Shown here piece by piece: positions 44,520 through 55,089 of a DNA stretch of 64,000 nucleotides. How positions within the stretch are numbered: position 1 is the stretch's first letter; every line of letters starts with the position of its first letter. A model generated the notes under the pieces. It saw only the letters and a program-made list of their open reading frames with translations. It did no database searches and was not told where the DNA came from. The position numbers and the translations under genes are program-made. Origin of the DNA: Candidatus Fukatsuia symbiotica (GTDB taxonomy: Bacteria; Pseudomonadota; Gammaproteobacteria; Enterobacterales; Enterobacteriaceae); the NCBI RefSeq assembly GCF_003122425.1, contig NZ_CP021659.1, forward strand, positions 1,302,001-1,366,000. Direction: 5' to 3'.

Positions 44520-47185
44520 TCACAATTTCTGCTGCGTAGAAAAAGTATCTATCAGCCGTTGTGTCAATTGCTGGCGCGTTTCACAATTTAAAGCACGGTG
44601 ATCCTTATCTGCTAGCACAAATAAATCTTCTATCCGTTCGCCGACGGTGGTGATACGTGCGCTATGCAATGATAATTTCAGCTCGGCAAAAACATTCCCC
44701 ACTTTAGCGAGTAATCCTGGTTGATCTAGTGCAATCAGTTCCAGGTAACTGCGGCGCTCATTGTGTGTTGGCAAGAAGTTGACTTCGGTTGTGACACTAA
44801 AATACTGTAATTTCGCCGATGGATACTTTATCCGAGGTGGTCGATAATCGACCTGAATAATGGCTTGTTCGAGATTTTGACGGATCAGCCGGTGTCGATC
44901 TGATGCTAATGGGTTGCCGTCAGGTTGCAGAACAATAAAGCTATCCATCGCCATTCCATCACGATTGGTAAAAATTTGCGCATCATGCACACTGAGGTTA
45001 CGGCGATCGAGTTCGCTTACCACGGTGGCAAACAGACAGGGACGATCTGGACCATAGATAAAAATCTCTGTCCCTCCACGATTCGTATCATCATTTATCA
45101 GCACCAGTGGCTTGTTGGTCCCCTGCTGTAGCAGATATTGCGCATGCCAGGCTAACTGTTTAGGTAAATGACGCAGAAAATAATCAGCATGACAACGGCT
45201 CCAGATTTGTTGTAGTGCTATCTCATCAATATTATTCATACGCAATAGTGCCAGCGCTTGAAAGCGATGCTCGCGTACTTTTTCACGCAAATTTGCTTGC
45301 CGAAAATCTCGACTATTTTGTAGGCCACTGTCCAACTGTTTTTCAGTAGCAAAATACAGCTCAGACAGTAAGCTTTGCTTCCAACTGTTCCACAAGACTT
45401 CATTAGTGGCGTAAATATCGGCCACAGTCAGATTAATCAGATAACGTAGTCGGGTTTTATTTTGTACGGCAGTGGCGAATTGCTGGATCACTTCTGGATC
45501 TTGAATATCACGACGTTGGGCAGTGATTGACATCAACAAATGATGGCGTACCAACCAAACAACAAGCTGGGTCTCCCGCGCATTTAGACCATGAAATTCG
45601 GCGAACTCCTGTGCTTCCTGTGCGCCCAATAGAGAATGATTACCACCACGCCCTTTGGCGATGTCGTGAAAGAGTGCCGCCAGCAATAATAGTTCAGGCT
45701 GCGGCAAATTTGGATAGAGTTCAACACACAGAGGGTGGTGCGCTCGAGTTCTTTCAGCAGTAAAACTCTCCAGTTTTTGTAATACCCGAATGATGTGTTC
45801 ATCAACAGTATAAGCATGGAATAGATCGAATTGCATTTGCCCAACGATGTTACTCCATTGTGGCATATAAGCCCCGAGTACACTGTAGCGATGCATGGGT
45901 AACAATGCGTGATTGACCGCTCCTGGATGACGTAAAATAGCCATAAACTGCTTTCGTGCTTCAGGCAGCATATACAGTGGTTGTTTTAAGTTGCGACGCG
46001 CATGACGTAATTGACGTACTGTGGTGGAGTAAATGCCCTTTATCTTTGGATGATGCACCATGAGGTAGAACATCTGTATCATCGCTTCAGGTTGGCAGAT
46101 AAATAATGTTTTTTCACGCAGATCGATTAAATTACCGCGTAATTGAAAATCGTCGTCTAACGGGTGTGGTTTTTTATCGCTTTCAGGTGAAAGGATAGCT
46201 TCATCAAACAATTGCAACAGCATTTGATTCAGCTCGCTAACACGTCGTGTCATCCGGTAAAAATCTTTCATCATACGTTCGACTGCTTGATTTCCCTCTC
46301 CTTGGTAGTGCAATGATTGCGCAACACTAAGCTGGCGGTCAAATAGCAAGCGGTTGTCATGGCGGGTTAGTCCCAGATGAAGCGCAAAGCGAACACGCCA
46401 AAGAAAGCTACGGCATTCATGAAGTTCATCACGTTCTGCCCGAGTCAGAAAATTAAAATCGACCATTTCATCGAGCGATGTTGCCGCAAAATGACGACGT
46501 GCTACCCACATCAGGGTATGAATATCACGCAACCCCCCGGGCTACTTTTGATATCAGGTTCCAAATTATAGCTAGTACCGTGATAACGTTGATGGCGTTG
46601 TTGCTGCTCGGCGATTTTTGCATGAAAGAATTGGCGAGAAGGCCAAAAATTATCGCTGAAAATATGTTGCTGCATTTGTAACAATAAAGCCATATCGCCG
46701 CATATTAAGCGTGATTCAATCAAATTGGTAGCGACAGTTAAATCAGCCAGTCCTTCCAGCAAGCATTCTTCCAAGGTGCATACGCTGTGACCTACCTCTA
46801 GTTTCAAATCCCATAGTAGGGTAATGAATTGCTCCACATGCTGTGTCTGTTCTGCACTGAGTGGATTTGTACTCAGTAGTAGCAAATCGATATCTGATTG
46901 CGGATGCAGTTCAGCACGACCATAACCACCAACAGCCACCAATGTGGCTTCAGTCACTGTAGTAAAACCATAGAAAATCCACAAACGTTGCAATAAGCAA
47001 TCAATATAATGACTGCGTGTTGCTATCAATGTTTCTGCACTGAGACCTGTATTGAAGGCCTCCGTTAGCCAAAGTTGGAAATCATGCAACCGCTTTTTCA
47101 GTACCGTGCAAGTCAGTTCATGATCCAGATAAGTCTCGGGTGATGCGGGCAGTGATGCTTGTATCGGAGTATGATGGATAGACAT
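44520..47185 (-). pseudogene. glnD: PII uridylyltransferase GlnD, frameshifted
   Basis: Frame 1 (46511-47185) has the nucleotidyltransferase domain with [20 protein letters not shown] and ends [11 protein letters not shown]. The next residues should be [15 protein letters not shown], found in another frame (44520-46532). The break is at a G6 run near 46541 where one base is missing. The second part keeps the HD domain ([14 protein letters not shown]) and two ACT domains. GlnD modifies PII proteins according to glutamine level and controls nitrogen regulation. As written, only a truncated nucleotidyltransferase or a restart product could form, unless slippage at the G-run restores the frame. 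Confidence 0.88.
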
Positions 47186-47213
47186 GTTTTAGTTGATAGT
47201 AAGGCTCTGCTGA

Positions 47214-48005
47214 TTAGGAATGCTCGATAGTACTTGAGATACTGTCGTCTTTACGCCATGTCATTATTTCACAGCCGTTATCTGTAACGACCAAAGTATG
47301 CTCATATTGTGCGGACAAACTGCGATCTTTCGTTTTTACTGTCCAGCCATCACTCATGTTACGGATACGGCAATCACCTGCATTCACCATCGGCTCAATA
47401 GTAAAAGCCATACCGGGCTCCAGCACAACGCCATTATCGCCAGTATCGTAATGCAAAACTTGTGGAGGCTCGTGGAAACCTCTGCCAATACCGTGCCCAC
47501 AATATTCGCGTACCACAGAAAATTTCTCTGCTTCTACAAATTTTTGTATTGCTCTACCCAAAGTACCTAGACGGATCCCAGGCTTAACCAGCCTGATCGC
47601 CAAATACAGACTTTCTTGAGTGATGCGACACAGGCGTTGCCCAAGAATGCTAGGCTTACCGACAAAAAACATCTTGGAAGTATCACCGTGGAAGCCATCT
47701 TTGATAACAGTGACATCAATATTAACAATATCACCATTTTTCAGTATCTTATGGTCGCTTGGAATGCCGTGGCAAACCACTTCATTGACCGAAATACAAA
47801 CGGATTTAGGGAAACCATGATAGCCCAAACAGGCAGGTATGGCCTGTTGATGATAGGTAATGTGATGATCGCAAAGACGATCCAACTCACCGGTACTGAT
47901 ACCCGGTTTAACATGGGGTTCTATTACTTCCAGGACTTCGGCAGCTAGACGACCAGCAACACGCATTTTCTCAATCTCTTCAGGTGTTTTAATTAAAATT
48001 GCCAT
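47214..48005 (-). CDS. map: Methionine aminopeptidase
   Basis: 263 residues (E. coli 264), starts MAILIKTPEEIEKMRVAGRL. Metal ligands lie in VNIDVTVIKDGFHGDTSKMF, YCGHGIGRGFHEPPQ, FTIEPMVNAGD and QYEHTLVV. It removes N-terminal Met from nascent proteins and is essential. It is directly upstream of glnD on the same strand. The rpsB gene normally divergent from map is absent; yajG follows instead, so synteny breaks here. The frame is intact. Confidence 0.96.
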   Translation of the reverse strand: MAILIKTPEEIEKMRVAGRLAAEVLEVIEPHVKPGISTGELDRLCDHHITYHQQAIPACLGYHGFPKSVCISVNEVVCHGIPSDHKILKNGDIVNIDVTVIKDGFHGDTSKMFFVGKPSILGQRLCRITQESLYLAIRLVKPGIRLGTLGRAIQKFVEAEKFSVVREYCGHGIGRGFHEPPQVLHYDTGDNGVVLEPGMAFTIEPMVNAGDCRIRNMSDGWTVKTKDRSLSAQYEHTLVVTDNGCEIMTWRKDDSISSTIEHS

Positions 48006-48025
48006 TAAAAGGATCCATAGGGGGG

Positions 48026-48613
48026 TTATAGTTGTGAACGGGCATTTTGTTTGATAAAGCTGCTGATGCTGGTGTCTTGTGACATATCGGCGATTACATC
48101 GCTTAACACGGCGTTAACGGCATCACTGATTTTTTCGTTAGTGGCGCTAAAAGGACCTTGCACATTGTAGGTAGATCGGTAATTTTTAGTTTGCTGACTT
48201 CCATTTCGTCCCTGAGCAATGATCGAAACGTCTGCTTTGGTGGTGATATTGTGACGCAGATTACCTTCTTGTACCTCGGCGTGTAGATAATTGACAATAA
48301 TTTGCAAACCCACCAAACCATCACCGGAAACCATATAACCACGGCTAATCATTTGTCTTTCTAATGCCTCTTGCAATAGAAAACGTACATCACGCGAAGC
48401 AGTCAGTGCCACCAATTTTCCATCACGGTTTACTTTTGCCAAGGCCACATCCTGGCGCTGATCGGCACCATTGATGCTAATCGTGATCGCCATTAACGCA
48501 GGATCTTTCTGTGGTAATACCACTTTTGGTGCAATGTTTAAGGTACTATCACCGCTAGCACAACCCGTCAGTATGCAAACGGCTAACAAAGGGGAAGTCA
48601 GTTTCTTTAGCAT
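48026..48613 (-). CDS. yajG: Lipoprotein YajG
   Basis: 195 residues (E. coli 192). It has a lipoprotein signal ending in the lipobox LTGC (MLKKLTSPLLAVCILTGCAS). Then a domain with TLNIAPKVVLPQKD and SRDVRFLLQEALERQMISRG, typical of YajG. It is anchored in the outer or inner membrane; function unclear. It is divergent to bolA, as in E. coli, with a MITE in the gap. Confidence 0.9.
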   Translation of the reverse strand: MLKKLTSPLLAVCILTGCASGDSTLNIAPKVVLPQKDPALMAITISINGADQRQDVALAKVNRDGKLVALTASRDVRFLLQEALERQMISRGYMVSGDGLVGLQIIVNYLHAEVQEGNLRHNITTKADVSIIAQGRNGSQQTKNYRSTYNVQGPFSATNEKISDAVNAVLSDVIADMSQDTSISSFIKQNARSQL

Positions 48614-48798
48614 GTTTATTTTCTCACTGGTTATAAAATTTTTAGCGTCCTCGCCACCTTGAACGACGGGATAGGTATGCCAGAATAATATACCAGAATG
48701 GGATTATGAACACCTCACAACCTAGGATCTAAATCATATTAACGGGTTTCAACTCTACTGAAAACAGGCCGTTTTGCTGTTTATTGAGCTAGAATTCC

Positions 48799-48973
48799 TT
48801 AGAGCCTGTTCCAAATCTTTTTCGCTGTGCCCAGAAGAGGAAAAAATGGGCGAAAAAACGCAGCTTGCTCCTTTGTATACAACAGCAAAGGATCCAATGA
48901 GCGTTTTGAGCGCGTTTTTGACAAATGACTTGACCAAAACACGGTGAGCACAAGAGATTTTGGACAGGTCCTC
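48799..48973. repeat. MITE-like repeat, copy E, 175 bp
   Basis: TTAGAGCCTGTTCCAAATCT at one end; the other end read inward starts GGACCTGTCCAAAATCTCTT. It is in opposite orientation to copy D and shares its core (TTTGTATACAACAGCAAAGG, TTGACAAATGACTTGACCAA). It lies in the bolA-yajG divergent region, so it may separate bolA from its regulatory DNA. Confidence 0.85.
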
Positions 48974-49046
48974 ATATTGGGTGAATAACCTTGGATAAGA
49001 TTACACCACGTAGTATATTTTCCTAAGTACATCAAGGAGATTAATG

Positions 49047-49382
49047 ATGCCCTTTGTCGCTGAACGTATTGAAAAAAAGCTAAAAGAGAAGTTTAAACCT
49101 ACTCATCTAAAAGTTATCGACGAAAGCTTCCGTCATGATGTGCCGGCAGGCTCCGAGACTCACTTCAAAGTCGTGATTATCAGTGACAAATTTTCCGATC
49201 AGGTTTTTACCACCCGCCATCGTGAAATTTATAGTTTGTTGGCACAAGAGTTTGAAGAGGGGCTGCGTGCGTTAGTTTTACACACTCATACCCAGAAAGA
49301 ATGGAAAGATTTGCAATATACTGTTGCGGCCTCCCCTCCTTGTCGTAACGACGGACGCCCTTTTGACCTAAAGGAGCTGTAA
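49047..49382 (+). CDS. bolA: BolA family protein
   Basis: 111 residues from ATG 49047 (MPFVAERIEKKLKEKFKPTH), with AAGGAGA upstream; an ATG one codon earlier also exists. BolA fold: LKVIDESFRHDVPAGSETHF and FSDQVFTTRHREIYSLLAQE, with the His of TRHR conserved for iron-sulfur ligation with monothiol glutaredoxins. It acts in iron trafficking and stress morphology. It is divergent to yajG, as in E. coli; tig, next in E. coli, is replaced by recB. Confidence 0.93.
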   Translation: MPFVAERIEKKLKEKFKPTHLKVIDESFRHDVPAGSETHFKVVIISDKFSDQVFTTRHREIYSLLAQEFEEGLRALVLHTHTQKEWKDLQYTVAASPPCRNDGRPFDLKEL

Positions 49383-49479
49383 ATAGCACTCAAAACGAGA
49401 AATAGCGTTAATTTTATGTGGTTATGGAGAAGAATGATGCCAGTGCCACGCCTTACTTTTTACCTCAAAATTGAAAATA

Positions 49480-52400
49480 ATGCTTTTAGCCACGACACCC
49501 CAGCGACTTGAACCGCTAACGCTCCCACTTTTTGGTGAACGCTTGATCGAAGCTTCTGCAGGGACAGGTAAAACTTTCACCATTGGGATATTGTATTTAC
49601 GTTTATTACTTGGGTTGGGTAAGGATGCCGCTTATTCTCGTTGTTTAACCGTAGAAGAAATCCTTGTTGTTACCTTTACCGAAGCCGCGACCGAAGAATT
49701 GAGAAGCAGGATCCGCGGTAATATTCATCGCTTGTGGATAGCCTGTGTACGTGGGTTTAGTGATGAACCTATGGAGCAGGCGTTGTTAAGCGAAATCACC
49801 GATCTGGCTGACGCAGCAGCACAATTGTTGGCCGCAGAGCGCCAGATGGACGAAGCGGCTATCTATACCATTCATGGTTTTTGTCAGCGCATGTTAGCGA
49901 CTAATGCATTTGAATCTGGCATGCTATTTGAGCAAACCTTAATTCATGATGAATTACCACTACGTCGGCAAGCTTGTACTGATTTTTGGCGACGTCATTG
50001 TTATCCATTATCCTTGCCTGAAGCACGAGCAGTCAGTAAGGAATGGAGCAACCCCGAAAAATTGCTTAACGATCTGTCTGCTTATTTACAAGGTGAAGTA
50101 CCGCAGTTTCTTAGGGTGCCCCATGATGAAACCATTGGCTGTCGTCATCAGCAAATAGTGATGCAAATCGATGAGTTGAAAACCCATTGGCGACAAAAAG
50201 CCGATAAACTGGAAGCATTAATCCGCGATTCTGCTGTCGATAAGCGGAGTTATAACAGTAAGCATCTGCCTAACTGGCTAGCCATAGTGACGCAATGGGC
50301 AGAGCAGAAAACTGACGACTACAGCTTACCGAAAGAGCTGACTAAATTTCGTCAATCGGTTTTATGTGAAAAATGCCAAAAAGGTACTGTACCACAGGAT
50401 ACGTTATTTTTGGCCATTGACCGCTTATTTGAACAACCACTGACGTTGCGGGACCTCATTATGGCAAAAGCCATCAGTGAAATTCGCGCTTCTGTACAGC
50501 AGGAAAAACAACAGCGTGCCGAACTGGGTTTTGATGACTTATTAAGCCGCTTGGATATCGCGTTACAGCAAACAGGAGGGGAGTTACTGGCTGAAACGAT
50601 TCGTCATCGTTATCCGCTCGCGATGATCGATGAATTTCAAGATACTGATCCGCAACAATATCGGATTTTTCGGCGCATTTATGCGGCTCAGGCAGATTGT
50701 GGATTACTGCTGATTGGTGATCCCAAGCAAGCCATTTACGCTTTTCGTGGTGCGGATATTTTTACCTATATCCGCGCTCGTTCTGCGATAGACGCGCATT
50801 ATACTTTATCGACCAATTGGCGTTCTTCACATCGCATGGTGCAATCCGTTAATCGATTATTTAATCAGATCAAAACGCCCTTTTTATTTGAACAAATTCC
50901 GTTTATCAATGTAACTGCGGCGGAGAAAAACAGCGAATTAGCTTTCCAGATTGATGGTGAAGCACAACCCGCATTGCAGTTCTGGTTACAACCAGGAGAA
51001 GGTGTAAGCTTATATCAGTATCAACAGCTGATGGCTCAGAGGTGTGCAACGCAAATACGTGATTGGTTAATCGCCGGTCAATTTGGGCGAGCCAATTTGG
51101 TCACCAGACAAGGAATGCGTCCATTGCAAGCATCAGATATCACTATTTTGGTACGTAGCCGTTCCGAGGCGGCTTTAATTAGAAACGCGTTAACAGCATT
51201 AGCAATCCCCTCGGTTTATTTATCTAACCAGGACAGTGTATTTGACACACCGGAAGCCAAAGATCTTTTTTGGTTGTTACAGGCGGTATTGACACCTGAA
51301 CAGGAACGCACCTTACGCTGTGCGATGGCAACCAGCCTATTGGGGCTGGATGCGCAACAATTGGATAACTTAAACCACGATGAACGTGCTTGGGATGCAT
51401 TGGTTGATGAATTCGATGGCTATCGCCAACACTGGCGGCGGCGCGGTATTTTGCCTATGTTGCGTGAAATTATCGCCAAACGTCGTTTGGCAGAAAATTT
51501 ATTGGTGAGCACGGGGGGGGAGCGTCGTTTGACCGATTTGCTTCATCTAGGTGAGTTGTTACAGGCAGCAGCAGTACAGCTTGACAGTGACTATGCTTTG
51601 GTACGCTGGCTGGCACAACAAATCGCACAACCTGAACGCCAATCTGAAAATCAGCAATTACGGCTGGAAAGTGATCGCCCTCGGGTTAAAGTCGTCACCG
51701 TCCATAAATCGAAAGGATTAGAGTATTCTTTGGTGTGGTTGCCTTTTATTGGTAATTTTCGCCAGCAATCGACAAATCTCTATCATGATCGGCAAAATTT
51801 TACTGCCATTCTCGATCTACACGCCAGTGATGAGAGCCAACAGCTAGCGCAACAAGAACGATTGGCGGAAGATTTGCGTTTGCTTTATGTTGCGTTAACC
51901 CGTTCAATTTATCATTGTAGTGTCGGGATCGCACCGTTAATAAAAGGTAATCGAAAAAAACAGGGAGATAGCGATCTACATCAAACGGCGTTAGGCTATT
52001 TGGTTCAGGGTGGGGAAGCCGGTGATGCTCGTTATCTGGCAGAAAAACTTGCCGCATTGCAAGGAGAAGATATCATCGTATCGCAGGTTGGTGCGTTGGA
52101 TAAACACATATGGCAACCGCAAAAAACCACAATGCCTCCCTTAGCGGCAAAACACTTTACACGTCAGTTACAAGATTATTGGCGAGTGACGAGCTATTCA
52201 GGGTTGCAACAACAGGGTGCGTCAAAACTCACACCAACTTCACGGGTGGAAATGCCAAAGTTTGACAGTAATACCAATGGTGAACAAATCTTATCAGCAA
52301 CAATAGGCCTAACTCCTCACCATTTTCCACGTGGTGCAATACCGGGAACATTTTTGCATTCTTTACTGGAGGAGCTTGATTTTAGTCAGTCAATCGAAAT

Positions 52401-53031
52401 GGAATGGTTAGCTGAGCGATCCCTACAACAGGGATTTGATAGCGTCTGGTTGCCGGTATTACATCAGTGGTTGAGCGATATTGTACATATATCACTGAAC
52501 GAAACTGGGGTAACACTGGCGGGGTTAGCGCCGATGAATAAACAGGCAGAGTTACAGTTTTATTTGCCGATAAAAAGAATACTACAAGCTGGAGAGTTGG
52601 ATAGTTTAATAAAACACTATGATCCTCTGTCAGCCGTGTGTCCTGCCCTGGATTTCCAACAAGTACAGGGAATGCTGAAAGGTTTTATTGACCTGGTATT
52701 TTGCTGGCAAGATAAATTTTATCTGCTGGATTATAAATCGAACTGGTTAGGAGAAGACAGTCAGGCTTATAGCCATGGTGCGATGGCGCAAGCGATGGTT
52801 GAACATCGTTATGATTTACAATATCAGCTCTATACCTTGGCATTGCACCGTTATTTGCGCCATCGTCTAACAAATTATGATTATCAACGTCACGTTGGTG
52901 GAGTTATCTATCTTTTTTTGCGTGGTATTGATCACCACCATCCAGGTAACGGTATTTTTACCTGTCGTCCACAGCTGAAATTAGTTGAAGGCTTAGATCG
53001 TCTGTTTAGCAGAGAGAAAATCGCATCATGA
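49480..53031 (+). CDS. recB: Exonuclease V beta subunit RecB
   Basis: 1183 residues from ATG 49480 (E. coli 1180); an ATG three codons earlier is possible. UvrD-type helicase: Walker A EASAGTGKTFTIG, motif II IDEFQDTDPQQYR, GDPKQAIYAFRGADIFTY, and VKVVTVHKSKGLEYSLVWLP. The C-terminal nuclease domain has GFIDLVFCWQDKFYLLDYKS with the catalytic Asp-Lys set and QYQLYTLALHRYLR. With RecC and RecD it processes double-strand ends. It overlaps recD by ATGA. Neither ptrA nor recC is upstream here; bolA is. The frame is intact over 3.5 kb. Confidence 0.96.
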   Translation: MLLATTPQRLEPLTLPLFGERLIEASAGTGKTFTIGILYLRLLLGLGKDAAYSRCLTVEEILVVTFTEAATEELRSRIRGNIHRLWIACVRGFSDEPMEQALLSEITDLADAAAQLLAAERQMDEAAIYTIHGFCQRMLATNAFESGMLFEQTLIHDELPLRRQACTDFWRRHCYPLSLPEARAVSKEWSNPEKLLNDLSAYLQGEVPQFLRVPHDETIGCRHQQIVMQIDELKTHWRQKADKLEALIRDSAVDKRSYNSKHLPNWLAIVTQWAEQKTDDYSLPKELTKFRQSVLCEKCQKGTVPQDTLFLAIDRLFEQPLTLRDLIMAKAISEIRASVQQEKQQRAELGFDDLLSRLDIALQQTGGELLAETIRHRYPLAMIDEFQDTDPQQYRIFRRIYAAQADCGLLLIGDPKQAIYAFRGADIFTYIRARSAIDAHYTLSTNWRSSHRMVQSVNRLFNQIKTPFLFEQIPFINVTAAEKNSELAFQIDGEAQPALQFWLQPGEGVSLYQYQQLMAQRCATQIRDWLIAGQFGRANLVTRQGMRPLQASDITILVRSRSEAALIRNALTALAIPSVYLSNQDSVFDTPEAKDLFWLLQAVLTPEQERTLRCAMATSLLGLDAQQLDNLNHDERAWDALVDEFDGYRQHWRRRGILPMLREIIAKRRLAENLLVSTGGERRLTDLLHLGELLQAAAVQLDSDYALVRWLAQQIAQPERQSENQQLRLESDRPRVKVVTVHKSKGLEYSLVWLPFIGNFRQQSTNLYHDRQNFTAILDLHASDESQQLAQQERLAEDLRLLYVALTRSIYHCSVGIAPLIKGNRKKQGDSDLHQTALGYLVQGGEAGDARYLAEKLAALQGEDIIVSQVGALDKHIWQPQKTTMPPLAAKHFTRQLQDYWRVTSYSGLQQQGASKLTPTSRVEMPKFDSNTNGEQILSATIGLTPHHFPRGAIPGTFLHSLLEELDFSQSIEMEWLAERSLQQGFDSVWLPVLHQWLSDIVHISLNETGVTLAGLAPMNKQAELQFYLPIKRILQAGELDSLIKHYDPLSAVCPALDFQQVQGMLKGFIDLVFCWQDKFYLLDYKSNWLGEDSQAYSHGAMAQAMVEHRYDLQYQLYTLALHRYLRHRLTNYDYQRHVGGVIYLFLRGIDHHHPGNGIFTCRPQLKLVEGLDRLFSREKIAS

Positions 53032-55055
53032 TGGAATTATTGGAGCGGGCTGTCCGTGAGCGATTGTTACGCCCACTGGATCTACAATTTGCCCGTATGA
53101 TTGCTCCTGATGATTGTCCTTTGTTCGACTTGTTTCGTAACAGTCAGCGGTTGATGGAAATTAAAGCGCAAGATGTAACACAGGAGCAGCACCACAGGGT
53201 TGGTGCTGCACGAGCTTTACTGCAACTAACGGCCGCTTATTTGAGCGCCGAAACGGGGGCGGGGCATATCTGTTTACCAATAACAGGTTTACAGCCTCAA
53301 CATTTATTTGATGGTCGTCAATCGGATCTCGCTCAAGCATTGTGGAAAGCCGCTGGGGAGCCGAGCACTCAACAGTGGCGAGAAACATTACAAGATTCGT
53401 TTTCTGTCAGCGATGGCTCACAACCGACACCCCTGGTTTTGCAACATGACCGTCTTTATTTGCAAAGAATGTGGCAAAATGAAGGCGATGTTGCACGTTT
53501 TATTGTGAATGGTAATGCCAACAATGAGAGGGTTGATGAAATCCTGCTACAAAATATTTTAGAGCAACTTTTTGGCACTAACGGTGATGAAGTCGATTGG
53601 CAAAAAGTAGCGGCGGCCGCGACGTTGACGCGGAGGATATCGATTATTTCTGGTGGGCCAGGAACGGGTAAAACCACCACTGTAGCAAAATTACTGACTG
53701 CTTTAGTGCGTTTAAACGGGGAGCAGCGGGTACGTATTCAATTGGTGGCGCCAACCGGTAAAGCTGCCGTACGTTTAACCGAATCTCTTGGCAAAGCGTG
53801 GCAGCAATTGGCACTTAACGAAAGCGAGCATAAATTATTCCCCAATCAGGCCTTTACATTACATAGTTTATTGGGGGTTCAGCCCAATCGCCAGCGGCTA
53901 CGTTACCACAGTGGTAATCCATTAAATCTTGATGTTCTCGTGGTAGATGAGGCTTCGATGGTTGATTTACCTATGATGGCGAAATTGATTGCTGCATTGC
54001 CTACTCATGCACGCGTGATTTTTCTTGGTGACAGAGATCAACTTGCCTCAGTAGAAGCGGGAGCGGTCTTTGGCGATATTTGCCGTTTTGTCGAATCAGG
54101 TTATAGTGTTTTTCGGGCTGAACAGTTAGCCAGAGTAACGGGTTATCCATTAGAGCAGTTGAATAATCCTCATGACATGAGCAAACGCAAAACACTGACG
54201 ACAGGATTAACCGAGGTAAGTGATGGCCTGTGTTTGTTACGTAAAAGTTACCGTTTTGATAAAAAATCGGGTATTGGACAACTTGCTCAAGCAGTCAATG
54301 CCGGCGCATATCTTGAAGCTTTGTCGGTACTTAACGGGAACTATACTGACGTTGAACGCTTTGTATTGGCTAATATGATAGATTATCAGCAATTATTACA
54401 GGTGAGTGTTGCCGGTTATCAACCCTATCTTAAACTGGTTGCACAGGGTGCCGATGCGGCTGAAATATTAACTGCTTTTAATCATTACCAATTACTTTGT
54501 GCATTGCGTGCTGGGTCATTTGGTGTGAAGGGCTTAAATCCACTGATTGAACAGGTGCTGCAGCGTAACGGTTTGATACAACGCACACAGGGGTTATCTG
54601 GTCGCTGGTATGCAGGGCGTCCAGTGATGATCGAACGTAATGACAGCGCATTGGGATTGTCTAACGGTGACGTTGGTATCGCCTTATATGATGCTCATGG
54701 TCATTTACGGGTTCACTTCCAATTACCGAATGGCACTATTAAATCGGTACAGCCGAATCGTTTACCGAGCCACGGCACCGCATATGCAATGACCATACAT
54801 AAATCTCAAGGTTCAGAATTTGAACATACCGCATTGGTATTGCCTGATTATTTTTCACCCATAATAACCCGTGAATTGCTTTATACCGGTATCACTCGTG
54901 CTCGTCAACAGTTAACGTTGTATACCTCTGACAGTGTATTAAGCCGCGCTATTAACACGCCAACTCTCAGACACAGTGGCTTGGTCGATCGGCTCTGCCT
55001 TGCTACGTTGGCTAAGCCGAATAGCGCCATACCCCTCGACGTCGTGTCGGCGTAA
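53028..55055 (+). CDS. recD: Exonuclease V alpha subunit RecD
   Basis: 675 residues (E. coli 608), starts MMELLERAVRERLLRPLDLQ. SF1B helicase, 5'-3': Walker A IISGGPGTGKTTTVAKLL at about residue 205-220, LVVDEASMVDLPMMAKLI, GDRDQLASVEAGAVFGDI, and AMTIHKSQGSEFEHTALVLP near the C-terminus. It provides the second motor of RecBCD and its control at Chi. The extra ~65 residues lie between about 360 and 400 and at the C-terminus; they do not break motifs. The start overlaps the recB stop (ATGA), so the two are coupled. argA, downstream in E. coli, is absent. Confidence 0.95.
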   Translation: MMELLERAVRERLLRPLDLQFARMIAPDDCPLFDLFRNSQRLMEIKAQDVTQEQHHRVGAARALLQLTAAYLSAETGAGHICLPITGLQPQHLFDGRQSDLAQALWKAAGEPSTQQWRETLQDSFSVSDGSQPTPLVLQHDRLYLQRMWQNEGDVARFIVNGNANNERVDEILLQNILEQLFGTNGDEVDWQKVAAAATLTRRISIISGGPGTGKTTTVAKLLTALVRLNGEQRVRIQLVAPTGKAAVRLTESLGKAWQQLALNESEHKLFPNQAFTLHSLLGVQPNRQRLRYHSGNPLNLDVLVVDEASMVDLPMMAKLIAALPTHARVIFLGDRDQLASVEAGAVFGDICRFVESGYSVFRAEQLARVTGYPLEQLNNPHDMSKRKTLTTGLTEVSDGLCLLRKSYRFDKKSGIGQLAQAVNAGAYLEALSVLNGNYTDVERFVLANMIDYQQLLQVSVAGYQPYLKLVAQGADAAEILTAFNHYQLLCALRAGSFGVKGLNPLIEQVLQRNGLIQRTQGLSGRWYAGRPVMIERNDSALGLSNGDVGIALYDAHGHLRVHFQLPNGTIKSVQPNRLPSHGTAYAMTIHKSQGSEFEHTALVLPDYFSPIITRELLYTGITRARQQLTLYTSDSVLSRAINTPTLRHSGLVDRLCLATLAKPNSAIPLDVVSA

Positions 55056-55089
55056 GTTTGGCAGGCGCTCAAAACACAATTGTTACCTA

